A stretch of 64,000 nt of DNA from JAAYZX01 sp040770645 (GTDB lineage Bacteria > Actinomycetota > Thermoleophilia > RBG-16-64-13). A model generated the notes under the pieces. It ran no database searches, had not been told where the DNA came from, and was given only the letters and a program-made list of their open reading frames with translations. Position 1 is the first letter of the stretch, and every line of letters starts with the position of its first letter. The translations under genes and the position numbers were made by a program. The DNA is taken from contig JAXGIS010000010.1 in the NCBI GenBank assembly GCA_040770645.1, positions 14,765-78,764 of the forward strand, read 5' to 3'. Shown here in pieces: positions 17,750 through 25,986 of the stretch.

Positions 17750-18574
17750 GTGCCGGAGTTGCCTGAGGTTGAGACTATCCGTGCCCAGTTGGCGGAAGTG
17801 ATCCCCGGCTGGACAATTGCTCACGTGCGGCTGCTCGAGCCGGCCATGATGGCTCCGGCCGAGCGCAGACGGCTGCGTGCGCTCGTCAGGGGAAGGACGT
17901 TCGCGTCGCCGGGTCGGCACGGCAAATTCCTTCTGCTGCCCTTGACAGGGAACGTCTGGTTGACGGTGCACCTGGGCATGACCGGGCGCATATTAGTGTC
18001 TTCCGGCCGGTACGTGTCTCATCCGCATGATCGTTTCGTGTTTCGCCTGGTGCGCGAGGGCGAGAAAGCATGGCTCGTGTTCCGCGATCCCCGGAAGTTC
18101 GGACGGCTGGAGGTGGGTGAGTGTGGGCCTGCCGCGCGCGTGGCGCTTTTGGGGCCCGATGCTTGGCTGGGGGAGTGGGACGCTGAGTCGCTGGCGCGGC
18201 GCCTGCGAGGGCGCACGGCGCCCATCAAGGCCTTACTCCTCGACCAACGGATCCTGGCCGGTGTGGGCAACATCTACGCAGATGAATCCCTCTTTGAGGC
18301 CGGCATCGCTCCCGGGCGGCCTGCCGGGACTCTAGACGAAGCGGAGGTAGGTCGGCTGGCGCGCGCCCTTCGACTGATCCTGGAGCGGGGTGTGCGCGCC
18401 TTGGGTTGCTCGGTGGCGGACTTCGTGCATGTAGACGGAGGCATGGGCTCCATGCAGCAGGAGCTGAGGGCATACCGGCGCCAAGGCCAACCCTGCGTGC
18501 GTTGCGGTGCCACCATGCTGCGCACCGTCATTGCCGGCAGGGGAACCTCGTACTGCCCGGGGTGTCAGACATGA
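17750..18574 (+). CDS. mutM: formamidopyrimidine-DNA glycosylase
   Basis: Base-excision repair enzyme removing 8-oxoguanine and FapyG. Translation from GTG 17750 (AAGGAGG upstream) gives the required N-terminus Met-Pro-Glu-Leu-Pro-Glu-Val-Glu, with catalytic Pro2 and Glu3 after Met removal. Further motifs are HLGMTGRI, the helix-two-turns-helix ILAGVGNIYADESLFEAGI, and a C-terminal zinc finger with CVRC and CPGC. Length 274 aa, normal. A longer reading from 17699 would bury the catalytic N-terminus, so it is rejected. Confidence 0.96.
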   Translation: MPELPEVETIRAQLAEVIPGWTIAHVRLLEPAMMAPAERRRLRALVRGRTFASPGRHGKFLLLPLTGNVWLTVHLGMTGRILVSSGRYVSHPHDRFVFRLVREGEKAWLVFRDPRKFGRLEVGECGPAARVALLGPDAWLGEWDAESLARRLRGRTAPIKALLLDQRILAGVGNIYADESLFEAGIAPGRPAGTLDEAEVGRLARALRLILERGVRALGCSVADFVHVDGGMGSMQQELRAYRRQGQPCVRCGATMLRTVIAGRGTSYCPGCQT

Positions 18575-18995
18575 CGGCACGTGGCGGGGCATCATTCTGA
18601 GGGGTTAGGCCCGACTCGGCCCTGGGGGAGGAATGACGGCCTTCCCGAGGGACGCAAAAAAGAAGCGAGCCCCGAGTGAACTCGCTTTCGTTTCCCTCAT
18701 CGACTCTCCACTCCGGTTGTCTCATTGTACTCGGCGAAATCTAGTTTCACCTTTCCTCCACAGCCGGTACCGTGGTGAGCCTCCGGATCCGTGCGTCTGA
18801 TCTCTCGGGACTCTATTGGTATTCTAGGCGATATTCAGGATATGTCAACCCCCTATCATGTGCGGCGTATGCAGGTAATTCTCGCATATTGCCCAGTGTG
18901 TTGGCGTACGTCCATACGCTGTGAGCGGACGCGTCGCTCGGTGCCCACTGGCGGTGTCGGGGCTGTGCTACAATCCAAGCGGCGATTATCGGCGA
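18575..18995. other. non-coding gap mutM to tRNA-Gly
   Basis: No supported gene. It holds a hairpin terminator (18663-18687) and, just before the tRNA, TG-C-TACAAT at 18966-18974, an extended -10 box about 22 bases upstream of the tRNA 5' end. The middle is more AT-rich than its surroundings. Confidence 0.5.
18663..18687. terminator. intrinsic terminator, possibly bidirectional
   Basis: AAGCGAG, 11-base loop, CTCGCTT. On the plus strand it is followed by TTTCGTTT; on the minus strand it is followed by CTTTTTT, the stronger tail. It lies 88 bases after the mutM stop. Confidence 0.65.
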
Positions 18996-19071
18996 GCGGA
19001 GTTAACTCAGCTGGTAGAGTGCCAGCTTCCCAAGCTGGATGTCGCGGGTTCGATCCCCGTACTCCGCTCCA
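18996..19071 (+). tRNA. tRNA-Gly (anticodon CCC)
   Basis: Complete cloverleaf: acceptor GCGGAGT pairing with ACTCCGC, D-arm with AACTCAGCTGGTAGAGT, anticodon stem CCAGC/GCTGG enclosing TTCCCAA (anticodon CCC), T-arm GCGGG-TTCGATC-CCCGT, discriminator T and an encoded CCA (19069-19071). No intron. Confidence 0.96.
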
Positions 19072-19134
19072 CGCTCTCCCCACTTCCCCGTTCTTCGTTT
19101 GTTGGATTCGCCATGCTTCATAGGCCTGTAGAAG

Positions 19135-19154
19135 TACCCCCCAGGGTATATACT
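19135..19154 (+). promoter_or_regulatory. candidate CsoR/CstR operator overlapping a -10 box
   Basis: TACCC-CCCA-GGGTA (19135-19148) is the GC-centred dyad typical of CsoR-family operators. TATACT at 19149-19154 directly abuts it and fits a -10 box, so a bound repressor would occlude the promoter. The csoR-like gene starts about 110 bases downstream, suggesting autoregulation. Confidence 0.6.
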
Positions 19155-19265
19155 GCGTCACAGCGGTCCTGGTGTAGTGTCACGGTGAGTCCCAGGAGCG
19201 TGGCCGTGACTGGTGCTCACCGGCAGTCATCGTTGTGCGGCGTATGCCACACCGGAGAGTGGTAG

Positions 19266-19559
19266 ATGGAAGCAGTTGACTCCCCCCATACGCGGGCGGA
19301 GGTGGATCAGATCATCAGGCGCCTGCGCCGCATAGAGGGACAGGTGCGAGGGCTGCAGCGCATGATTGACGAGGGCAAAGAATGCGAGGCGGTGCTCATG
19401 CAACTTTCTGCCGTGCGTGCGGCCTTGGATCGTGTGGGCATGTTTCTCATCAGTCATCGTATGAAAGAATGTCTGCAGAGTACGGGCGAAACCGTCAGCC
19501 AGGAGGCGATGGAAGCCGCGTTCGAGGTGTTTTTGAAGTATACGTCGCTGGGGCGATGA
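19266..19559 (+). CDS. CsoR/CstR-family metal- or persulfide-sensing repressor
   Basis: 97-aa all-helical DUF156 repressor (IIRRLRRIEGQVRGLQRMIDEGKEC core). Copper-sensing CsoR uses Cys-His-Cys. Here Cys40 and Cys69 are at the right spacing (29), but the position equivalent to the copper-ligand His (25 after the first Cys) is Arg65, with His one residue earlier. The two-Cys arrangement is closer to persulfide-sensing CstR proteins, and the neighbour trxB also points to thiol chemistry; this is inference. ATG 19266, weak GGAGAG site. A matching operator lies upstream. 67-base gap to trxB. Confidence 0.85.
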   Translation: MEAVDSPHTRAEVDQIIRRLRRIEGQVRGLQRMIDEGKECEAVLMQLSAVRAALDRVGMFLISHRMKECLQSTGETVSQEAMEAAFEVFLKYTSLGR

Positions 19560-19626
19560 CCCAGGGCTGCCCTCAGGGGACAGCCCTGGTGTTAGCCTCG
19601 GCCGTCTCGCCGAAGGAGAGTCTCAA

Positions 19627-20613
19627 ATGTACGACATCGTCATCCTGGGTGCCGGACCTGCGGGGTTGACCGCAGCCATCTACTCGGCACGCGGAGGGCT
19701 CAAGACCCTTGTGGTGGAGCGGCAGATGGCCGGCGGGCAGATCGCCACCACGGATTTGGTGGAAAACTACCCGGGTTTCCCCGACGGCATTGGTGGATAC
19801 GAGTTGATGGAACTGATGAAGCAACAGGCGGTGCGTTTTGGCGCCGAGATCCGGGAGATAGAGGCCGTTGACTCCATCACTCCCGGTCAAGTGCACCGTG
19901 TGGCCGTCGGAGAGGATGTATACGAAGCCCGGGCGCTGATCATCGCCACCGGCCTGGATCCCGTCGGGCTCGGCTGCGGCGGCGAGGCCCACTTCACCGG
20001 CAGGGGTGTTTCCTTCTGCGCCACCTGTGACGGCGCTCTTTACCGGGACAAAGTGGTGGCGGTGGTGGGCGGCGGCAACTCGGCCGTGGAGGAGGCGCTG
20101 TTTCTGACTCGATTTGCCAGAAAAGTCTACGTTGTCCATCGCAGGGACAAGTTGCGGGCCGATTGGGTTCTGCAGCAGCGGGCCTTCGCCAACCCAAGGA
20201 TCGAACTACTGTGGAACGCGCAGGTGCGGGAGGTCCGGGGGGAGAACGTCGTGACTTCCATCTACGTGGAGTTCACCGATAGGGGTGAGTTCACGGAGGT
20301 TCCCGTGGATGGCGTTTTCATGTACGTGGGGCAGCGCCCCAACACCGACTTCGTTCGAGATTTGCCCCTACATCGCGATCCACTCGGTTTCATCGTGACT
20401 GACGATCAGTTGGCCACCAGCATCAGTGGGGTCTTCGCAGCGGGGGACTGCCGGGCCAACGAGTTGAAACAGGTGGTATGGGCGGCCGCAGAAGGTGCGC
20501 TGGCAGCCAGATCAGCGGCCCGTTATGTGGAAGACCTGGGAAGTGTGCGTATAGACGGGGAGGAAGAGGAGGACGAGGAGGACGACGCCGCTTGCGAGTT
20601 GCCCTCTAACTGA
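19627..20613 (+). CDS. trxB: thioredoxin reductase
   Basis: Flavoprotein disulfide reductase, 328 aa. FAD site GAGPAGLTAAIY (8-19), redox-active CATC (Cys131/Cys134) within FCATCDG, NAD(P)H-binding GGGNSAVEEA, and the C-terminal FAD motif GVFAAGDCR. GAAGGAG precedes ATG 19627. The C-terminal tail is unusually acidic (EEEEDEEDD) compared with typical TrxB. Probably co-transcribed with the CsoR/CstR gene. The electron donor could be NADPH or another reductant; the sequence does not decide. Confidence 0.92.
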   Translation: MYDIVILGAGPAGLTAAIYSARGGLKTLVVERQMAGGQIATTDLVENYPGFPDGIGGYELMELMKQQAVRFGAEIREIEAVDSITPGQVHRVAVGEDVYEARALIIATGLDPVGLGCGGEAHFTGRGVSFCATCDGALYRDKVVAVVGGGNSAVEEALFLTRFARKVYVVHRRDKLRADWVLQQRAFANPRIELLWNAQVREVRGENVVTSIYVEFTDRGEFTEVPVDGVFMYVGQRPNTDFVRDLPLHRDPLGFIVTDDQLATSISGVFAAGDCRANELKQVVWAAAEGALAARSAARYVEDLGSVRIDGEEEEDEEDDAACELPSN

Positions 20614-20646
20614 CCACGTGGGTGTCGACCGCGGGCGCAGTGTTGC

Positions 20647-21479
20647 TCACGCATCGAGATACGTCTTCAACCACGTGATGACCCGATGATGCATCTCGGG
20701 TGAGCTTTGGGCCGACGTGTGGCTGCCTTCGGGCAGAAGCCACAGGTGGGCTTCGTCGCCGAGATGAGCCGCCAAGTCCAAGGAGTGTTGGAACTCCACC
20801 TTCTCGTCCGCCCGGGCGTGCACGATGAGCACGGGGCAGGTGATGAGGCGGACGGTCTCCAGAAGGCTGTTGCGGCGGAAGAACTCGGTCAAAACCTCTT
20901 CGTTCAAGCGGGCCTCCAAGCCGGCATCCTGGGCAGCGCTCCACTCGTGCTTGCGCTCTAGGGCCCGCAGCATGACTTGTTCGTTGGCCGGGCAGAGCAC
21001 AGCCACTGCGCTGAAATCGGCCTGGGCAGCTGCGCGGAGACCATAGTAGCCCCCCATGCTCGAGCCCCGGTAGCCCAGCCGGGTCCCGTCCACCAGCGGG
21101 TGGCTGCGCAGGAGGGCCGCTGCGGCCAACACGTCTTCCTCCAAGGGGCCGTCCACCAGCCCCGTGCTTTCGCCGTGACCGCGGAAATCGATGCCCAGAA
21201 CCGCCAGTCCGGCCAGGCAGGCCTGTTCACAGAAAGACCTGTGACGCAGGCGCCTGCTCCCGGCGCCGTGCGCCACGATTAAGCCCGGCAGTTTGGCCTT
21301 GCCGGGGTGGGCCGCCGCCGGGAGGTACAGGGTGGCGGCAATCACGGGACCATCCTTGTGCGTCTTGTGGCGCAGGGGGAAGAGCCGCTGCGGAACCGGA
21401 GATCTTCGTAATGAATGAGAGGGTTGCGCGGTGGGGTGGCGTAGGTGCTCTGGTTTCGTTCTTGGGGTTGTTGCGTCAT
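20647..21479 (-). CDS. alpha/beta-fold hydrolase, one frameshift near N-terminus
   Basis: Serine hydrolase with the nucleophile elbow GSSMGG (within LGYRGSSMGGYYGL), oxyanion region VAHGAGSRR, FRGHGES, acid in ARADEKV and the catalytic His in EGSHTS. Without correction it starts at GTG 21345. Upstream, however, ATG 21479 overlaps the hpt stop as TGATG and opens a frame (MTQQPQERNQ...HYEDLRF) that meets RLFPLRHKTHKDGP in the hydrolase frame near 21385, so I extend the gene to 21479 with one lost base. Substrate unknown; resembles prolyl-oligopeptidase-type or dienelactone-hydrolase-like esterases. Confidence 0.75.
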
Positions 21480-22015
21480 CAGATATCCAACTCCGCTAGG
21501 TGGGGTAGGTTGCGGTGGTGTTGGCGGAAATCGAATCCGTAACCCACAAAGAAGGTATCGGGGACCGTGAACCCCGTGTAGCGCACATCTATGTCTACGA
21601 GACGGCGATAGGGACGATCGAGCAGCGTGCAGATCTCCAGGGAACGAGGCTCTTTGGCGGCCAGGAAGCGGAGGATGTAGTAGAGGGTTAGGCCGGTGTC
21701 AATGATGTCTTCCACCACCAGCACATCCTTGTCGTGCAGGGGGTGCCCCACATCCTTGGTGATGCGAATGGTGCGATGCTCAGGGTTGTCATGGTCCTGT
21801 TGGTAGGACGTTATGGCCAGGTACTCCATCTCCAGAGGGAGATCGATGGCGCGGGCCAAGTCGGCCATGAAGAAGATGGCGCCTTTGAGCACCGACAGCA
21901 GGAGGAGGTTCTTGCCCCGATAGTCCGCGGTGATGGCGCTGCCCATCTCCGCGACCCGCGATGCGATCTGCTCTTGAGTGGCGAAGATGCGGTCTGCGCC
22001 GCTGATGCCGGTCAC
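21479..22015 (-). CDS. hpt: hypoxanthine phosphoribosyltransferase
   Basis: Purine salvage: hypoxanthine (and guanine) plus PRPP to IMP/GMP. The type I PRTase PRPP loop is VLVVEDIIDTGLTL, preceded by the LLSVLKGAIFFMADL and the flexible-loop region SYQQD. The end VGYGFDF...NLPHLAELD is standard. GTG 22015 leaves a 13-base gap from the preceding gene and matches usual N-termini; a TTG at 22045 would overlap that gene. The stop is coupled (TGATG) to the downstream hydrolase. Length about 178 aa. Confidence 0.93.
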   Translation of the reverse strand: MTGISGADRIFATQEQIASRVAEMGSAITADYRGKNLLLLSVLKGAIFFMADLARAIDLPLEMEYLAITSYQQDHDNPEHRTIRITKDVGHPLHDKDVLVVEDIIDTGLTLYYILRFLAAKEPRSLEICTLLDRPYRRLVDIDVRYTGFTVPDTFFVGYGFDFRQHHRNLPHLAELDI

Positions 22016-22028
22016 GTCGGCTCTCGGT

Positions 22029-22397
22029 TCACTCGGGCGGCGCAATGTTGTATTTCTTGGCCAGCTGCACGAAGTCTCTTTTGTGGAAGATCTTGATGTT
22101 GATTTCGGGATGCATCTCTCGCAATTTCCGCACCTTCCGGTGCTTCGCTGTGACCAGTGACTGTTTCATCTGGGTTACCTCCAGGTATAGATCAAGCTCC
22201 GGGAGGTAGAAGTCGGGCGTGAAGGCTTCCACGATGTTGCCGGCCCCGTCTTTCTCCAGGATGAACGTGCGTGGCTCGTAGTCCCAGGGGATGCAGTAGT
22301 AGTCGAGGATACGGGCAGCCTGCAGTTCCGTCGGGGTGGCGAAACGGGGTGGCTTCTTGCCACGATAATGGAGAAAAGCGGGCGTATCTTGACTCAT
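22029..22397 (-). CDS. predicted PD-(D/E)xK-type nuclease-fold protein
   Basis: 122-aa protein. FTPDFYLPELDLYLEVT resembles the PD...(D/E)xK/T metal-binding core of small endonuclease-like proteins, preceded by a helix with ExxxAxxLDYY and followed by a basic helix (KHRKVRKLREMH). Proteins of this kind occur in actinobacteria near hpt/tilS-type genes without known function. The usual third catalytic Lys appears replaced (EVTQMK, with Lys two residues later), so activity is uncertain. First gene of the minus-strand run with hpt; divergent from lysA. Confidence 0.55.
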   Translation of the reverse strand: MSQDTPAFLHYRGKKPPRFATPTELQAARILDYYCIPWDYEPRTFILEKDGAGNIVEAFTPDFYLPELDLYLEVTQMKQSLVTAKHRKVRKLREMHPEINIKIFHKRDFVQLAKKYNIAPPE

Positions 22398-22563
22398 CCC
22401 AAGCTCGAATCTTATCAGAACAGCGGCCCGAAGCCCTCGCGCCTTATTCCCCGAGTGGCCGGCTGATCTGGTTTCTGGCTGGGTTTCTGACTTCTGACAG
22501 GACTGTCGCCCGCGTTGTGATACCGTAATCGTGACCGCTGCTTATTTCTTTCGAGGGATCGGT

Positions 22564-23904
22564 ATGACGCACACTCTCATCTACCCCGTCCACGCAGAGC
22601 ACACCGCCTCCGGGCACTTGGCGATTGATGGCTGCGACGTTGTCGAGTTGGCGCATCGTTACGGCACCCCTTTGGTCATCTATGAAGAGAAGACCATCCG
22701 CGATCAGTGCCAACGCTTCATGGAAGCGTTTGCGTCATGTACGGACAACTTCGAAGTGATTTACGCCAGCAAAGCCATGCCCATCGTGGCCATCTTCCAG
22801 CTGGTGGCCGAAGAGGGTTTGTCGCTAGATGTGGCATCGGGCGGGGAGTACCACACCGCGCTGGTCGCCGGTTTTCCGACCGACCGCATCTTCTACCACG
22901 GCAACAACAAGACGCGGTGGGAGTTGGAGTATGCGCTCGAGAAGGGGGTGGGCACCATTGTCCTGGACTCGATGGGGGAGATCGATCTCCTCGAGTCGCT
23001 ATTGGAGGCACGCGGCACTCGGCAGAGGGTGTTGCTCCGTGTCACTCCCGGGATCGAGGCCCACACCCACGAATACATCCAGACCGGCCAGATAGATTCC
23101 AAATTCGGCTTCGGCTTGGCAGGCGGGCTGGCTCGGGAGGGTATACGCCGCACCATCGCGTCGCCCTGGCTGGATCTCTGGGGTCTTCATGCCCATGTGG
23201 GCAGTCAGATATTCGAACTCGATGCATTTCGCGGCGAGATCAGCGTCCTGGCCGATCTGCTCAAAGAGACGCGGGAGGCCTTCGGCTTCGATTGTCGTTG
23301 GCTCAATGCGGGGGGCGGTTTGGGTATCCGCTACACGGCCGACGATACCCCAGCCACCATCATGGCCTACGCCGAGGTCAAATGTCGGGGCCTGCGGGAG
23401 GAGATGGAGCGGGTGGGGCTTCCGGTGCCGCGGATCTTGGTGGAGCCGGGACGATCTATCGTGGCCAAAGCAGGTGTCACTGCCTATACCGTGGGCACTG
23501 TGAAGGAGTTGCCCGGGCTCAGGACTTACGTGAGTGTGGATGGGGGAATGAGCGACAATATCCGGCCTATGCTGTATGGTGCGGAGTACGAGGCAATGAT
23601 CGCCAACCGGGCGGAACAAGAGGCCGACAAGGTTGTGCGGGTGGTCGGAAAGCACTGCGAGAGCTCGGACGTGTTGGTGCGGGAGACCAGTTTGGCCTCA
23701 CCGGAACCCGGTGACATCCTCGTCATCCCCACTACGGGAGCGTACTGCTTCGCCATGGCTTCCAACTACAACGGGAACTGTCGACCGGCGGTGGTTATGG
23801 TCAAGGACGGTGAATCGCGGATCATAGTTGAGCGTGAGAGTCTGGATGACCTGGTCGCGCGTCAGCGGCCGTTACACGGTGAGTGGACACGGAGCGGGCA
23901 ATGA
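22564..23904 (+). CDS. lysA: diaminopimelate decarboxylase
   Basis: Last step of lysine synthesis: meso-diaminopimelate to lysine plus CO2. Fold-type III PLP enzyme of 446 aa. PLP Lys70 lies in YASKAMPIVAIF; HAHVGSQ, GGGLGI, EPGRSIVAKAG and the catalytic HCESSDV follow in order. ATG 22564 is chosen over an upstream in-frame start because GAGGG lies 8 bases before it. The stop overlaps the hom start (ATGA). It begins a long operon-like run to glpX. Confidence 0.94.
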   Translation: MTHTLIYPVHAEHTASGHLAIDGCDVVELAHRYGTPLVIYEEKTIRDQCQRFMEAFASCTDNFEVIYASKAMPIVAIFQLVAEEGLSLDVASGGEYHTALVAGFPTDRIFYHGNNKTRWELEYALEKGVGTIVLDSMGEIDLLESLLEARGTRQRVLLRVTPGIEAHTHEYIQTGQIDSKFGFGLAGGLAREGIRRTIASPWLDLWGLHAHVGSQIFELDAFRGEISVLADLLKETREAFGFDCRWLNAGGGLGIRYTADDTPATIMAYAEVKCRGLREEMERVGLPVPRILVEPGRSIVAKAGVTAYTVGTVKELPGLRTYVSVDGGMSDNIRPMLYGAEYEAMIANRAEQEADKVVRVVGKHCESSDVLVRETSLASPEPGDILVIPTTGAYCFAMASNYNGNCRPAVVMVKDGESRIIVERESLDDLVARQRPLHGEWTRSGQ

Positions 23905-25172
23905 GTGAACGTGTGCGGATGGGACTCCTGGGTTTCGGGACTGTCGGGTCGGCTTTCTACCGGTTGGTGGAGAAGGAGCGCGCTACCATTCTTGAGGCTA
24001 CTGGTACCGACTTGGAGGTGCGCTGGATAGCCGAACTGGACCGCTCCAAGCACGGTTTGGACGCGCCCGTGGACTTGTTCACCACCGATGCCGCCGCCGT
24101 GGTCGGTGATCCCGAGGTGGATGTGGTGGTGGAACTGATCGGCGGCGTGGACACAGCTTTCGAGTTGCTGGAGAAAGCACTGCATGACGGGAAGAACGTG
24201 GTCACCGCCAACAAACAGTTGTTGGCCAACCGCGGTGGTCCCCTGTTCGATTTGGCTCGTGAAACCGGGCGGCAGATACGATACGAAGCGTGCGTGGCAG
24301 GGGCGGTGCCCGTTGTGAAGGTCATGCGCGAGAGCATGACGGGTGCCGGGCTTCACACGGTGTACGGCATCGTCAACGGCACTACCAACTACATCCTCAC
24401 CGCCATGCAGCGGGGCGAGGGTGACTACGCGACCACCCTGGCCGCCGCTCAGCGCATGGGTTATGCCGAGGCTGATCCCACTGACGACGTGAGCGGTGCC
24501 GATGCTGCAGCCAAGATGGCCATCTTGGCGTCCATCGCCTTCCACTCGCGCATCACTATGGCCGACGTCTCATACGAGGGCATAGAGGGTATTAAACCTG
24601 AGGACATCGCCCAGGCGGCTGAACTAGGTTTTGTTGTCAAGTTGGTGGGGCGGGCCCGGTACGTGGCAGACCGAGTCAACGTGCGCGTGGGCCCGGTGCT
24701 GGTGCCGTGTGAGCATCCATTGGCGTCAGTGGCCGGATCGGACAACGCCGTGCTTCTGGAAGGGAGTGAGATCGACCGCATCATGCTGTCCGGTCCCGGC
24801 GCCGGTGGCCGCCAGACGGCCACGGCGGTGCTGGCTGATGTTGTATCCATCGCCAACAGCAAGAGCACCGGCTTCCTGCAACAGTGCTCCTGCTACCGTT
24901 CGCTCGGCATCTTTCCCAACGACGAAATGGAATCGGCCTTCTTCATTCGCGTGCGCGTGGAGGACCGGGCGGGGGTGCTGGCGCAGTTGGCCTCGGTATT
25001 CGGCCATCAGAATGTGTCCATCCACAGCATGATCCAGAAGGGGCACGGGGACCAAGCGGATCTCATCCTCATCACCCACCCCACCGCGGAACGCGCATTC
25101 CGGGCGTCCATGCGGGAGGTGGAGGGGTTGTCGTGCGTCAGAGGGCGGCCGCGGACCCTGATGGTCCTGTAG
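23901..25172 (+). CDS. hom: homoserine dehydrogenase with ACT domain
   Basis: Reduces aspartate-semialdehyde to homoserine for threonine/methionine. NAD(P)-binding GFGTVG (11-16), the KNVVTANKQLLANRG segment, catalytic-region GTTNYIL and EADPTDDVSGADAAAKMAIL are present, then a C-terminal ACT domain (about 345-420) for threonine feedback. 423 aa. Start ATG 23901 overlaps lysA. The usual next genes in actinobacteria, thrC and thrB, are absent here; instead a phosphoesterase and the cyclic diphosphoglycerate genes follow. Confidence 0.94.
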   Translation: MSERVRMGLLGFGTVGSAFYRLVEKERATILEATGTDLEVRWIAELDRSKHGLDAPVDLFTTDAAAVVGDPEVDVVVELIGGVDTAFELLEKALHDGKNVVTANKQLLANRGGPLFDLARETGRQIRYEACVAGAVPVVKVMRESMTGAGLHTVYGIVNGTTNYILTAMQRGEGDYATTLAAAQRMGYAEADPTDDVSGADAAAKMAILASIAFHSRITMADVSYEGIEGIKPEDIAQAAELGFVVKLVGRARYVADRVNVRVGPVLVPCEHPLASVAGSDNAVLLEGSEIDRIMLSGPGAGGRQTATAVLADVVSIANSKSTGFLQQCSCYRSLGIFPNDEMESAFFIRVRVEDRAGVLAQLASVFGHQNVSIHSMIQKGHGDQADLILITHPTAERAFRASMREVEGLSCVRGRPRTLMVL

Positions 25173-25198
25173 GTCCCTATAGGTCGAGGCCACGTGCC

Positions 25199-25942
25199 AT
25201 GCCACCCTCAGCCCGCATCGTACATCTGTCCGATTTACATGCCGGCTCGCAGTACTTTGTGGCCAACCTGCTCGACCGAGCGCTGGTGGAGATCAATGAT
25301 CTGAAACCCGATATCGTGGTGGTGACGGGTGATCTCACCAACATGGGCTATCGGCAGGAGTTCCGCGAAGCGGCGGAGTATCTGGCCCGCATCGAATGCC
25401 CAGACTTGCTGGTGGTGCCGGGCAACCACGACAGCCGCAACGTCGGCTACAAACACTTCGAGCGCATCTGGGGCCGCCACAATCGGGTCATTCGCAAGAA
25501 CGGCATCACTTTGGTGGGAGTGGACTCCACCGAGCCGGATCTCGACTACGGGCGGGTGGGCCGAGGGGGTTACGGATGGCTCAGGGATAGTCTGCTCGAA
25601 CGCCCCGACGACTTCAAGATCTTCGCTCTCCACCATCATCTGCTTCCCATTCCCGGCACGGGTCGTGAGCGCAATGTGGTGCACGACGCCGGTGACGTGC
25701 TGGAACTGCTGCTTGAGTGCGGGGTGAAGCTTGTGCTGTCGGGCCACAAGCATGTGCCGCATGCGTGGTGCCTGGAGGGTATGCATATCGTGAACACGGG
25801 GACGGTGTCGACTCTGCGGCTGCGTGGTGACACCAAGCCCTGTTACAACGTGGTGGATATCGGGGAGGGGAGAGTGTTGGTCTCCCGGCGCTACCCGTTC
25901 CACGGTGGTGAGACTATCGTGGAGTTCGGCATCGATCCCTGA
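25199..25942 (+). CDS. calcineurin-like metallophosphoesterase
   Basis: 247-aa binuclear metallophosphoesterase. The motif series is complete: SDLHAG (D-x-H), VTGDLTN (GDxxN), VPGNHD (GNHD), ALHHHL and GHKHVP (GHxH). The arrangement resembles CpdA-like cyclic nucleotide phosphodiesterases. ATG 25199, GAGG upstream. It follows hom by 26 bases and precedes the cyclic 2,3-diphosphoglycerate synthetase by 44 bases. Hydrolysis of a phosphodiester, conceivably the cyclic product of the next genes, is a context-based guess. Confidence 0.85.
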   Translation: MPPSARIVHLSDLHAGSQYFVANLLDRALVEINDLKPDIVVVTGDLTNMGYRQEFREAAEYLARIECPDLLVVPGNHDSRNVGYKHFERIWGRHNRVIRKNGITLVGVDSTEPDLDYGRVGRGGYGWLRDSLLERPDDFKIFALHHHLLPIPGTGRERNVVHDAGDVLELLLECGVKLVLSGHKHVPHAWCLEGMHIVNTGTVSTLRLRGDTKPCYNVVDIGEGRVLVSRRYPFHGGETIVEFGIDP

Positions 25943-25986
25943 TTCGCACGGCGACGTGGAACGGGCCGTCTAGGGGGACCATCTGC

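Noticed and set aside
18791..19123. Possible small protein overlapping the tRNA
   Set aside because: Runs through the tRNA-Gly gene and has no ribosome-binding site.
22707..23714. 335-codon plus-strand open frame inside lysA
   Set aside because: Out-of-frame shadow of lysA with Gly/Arg-rich composition and no motif.
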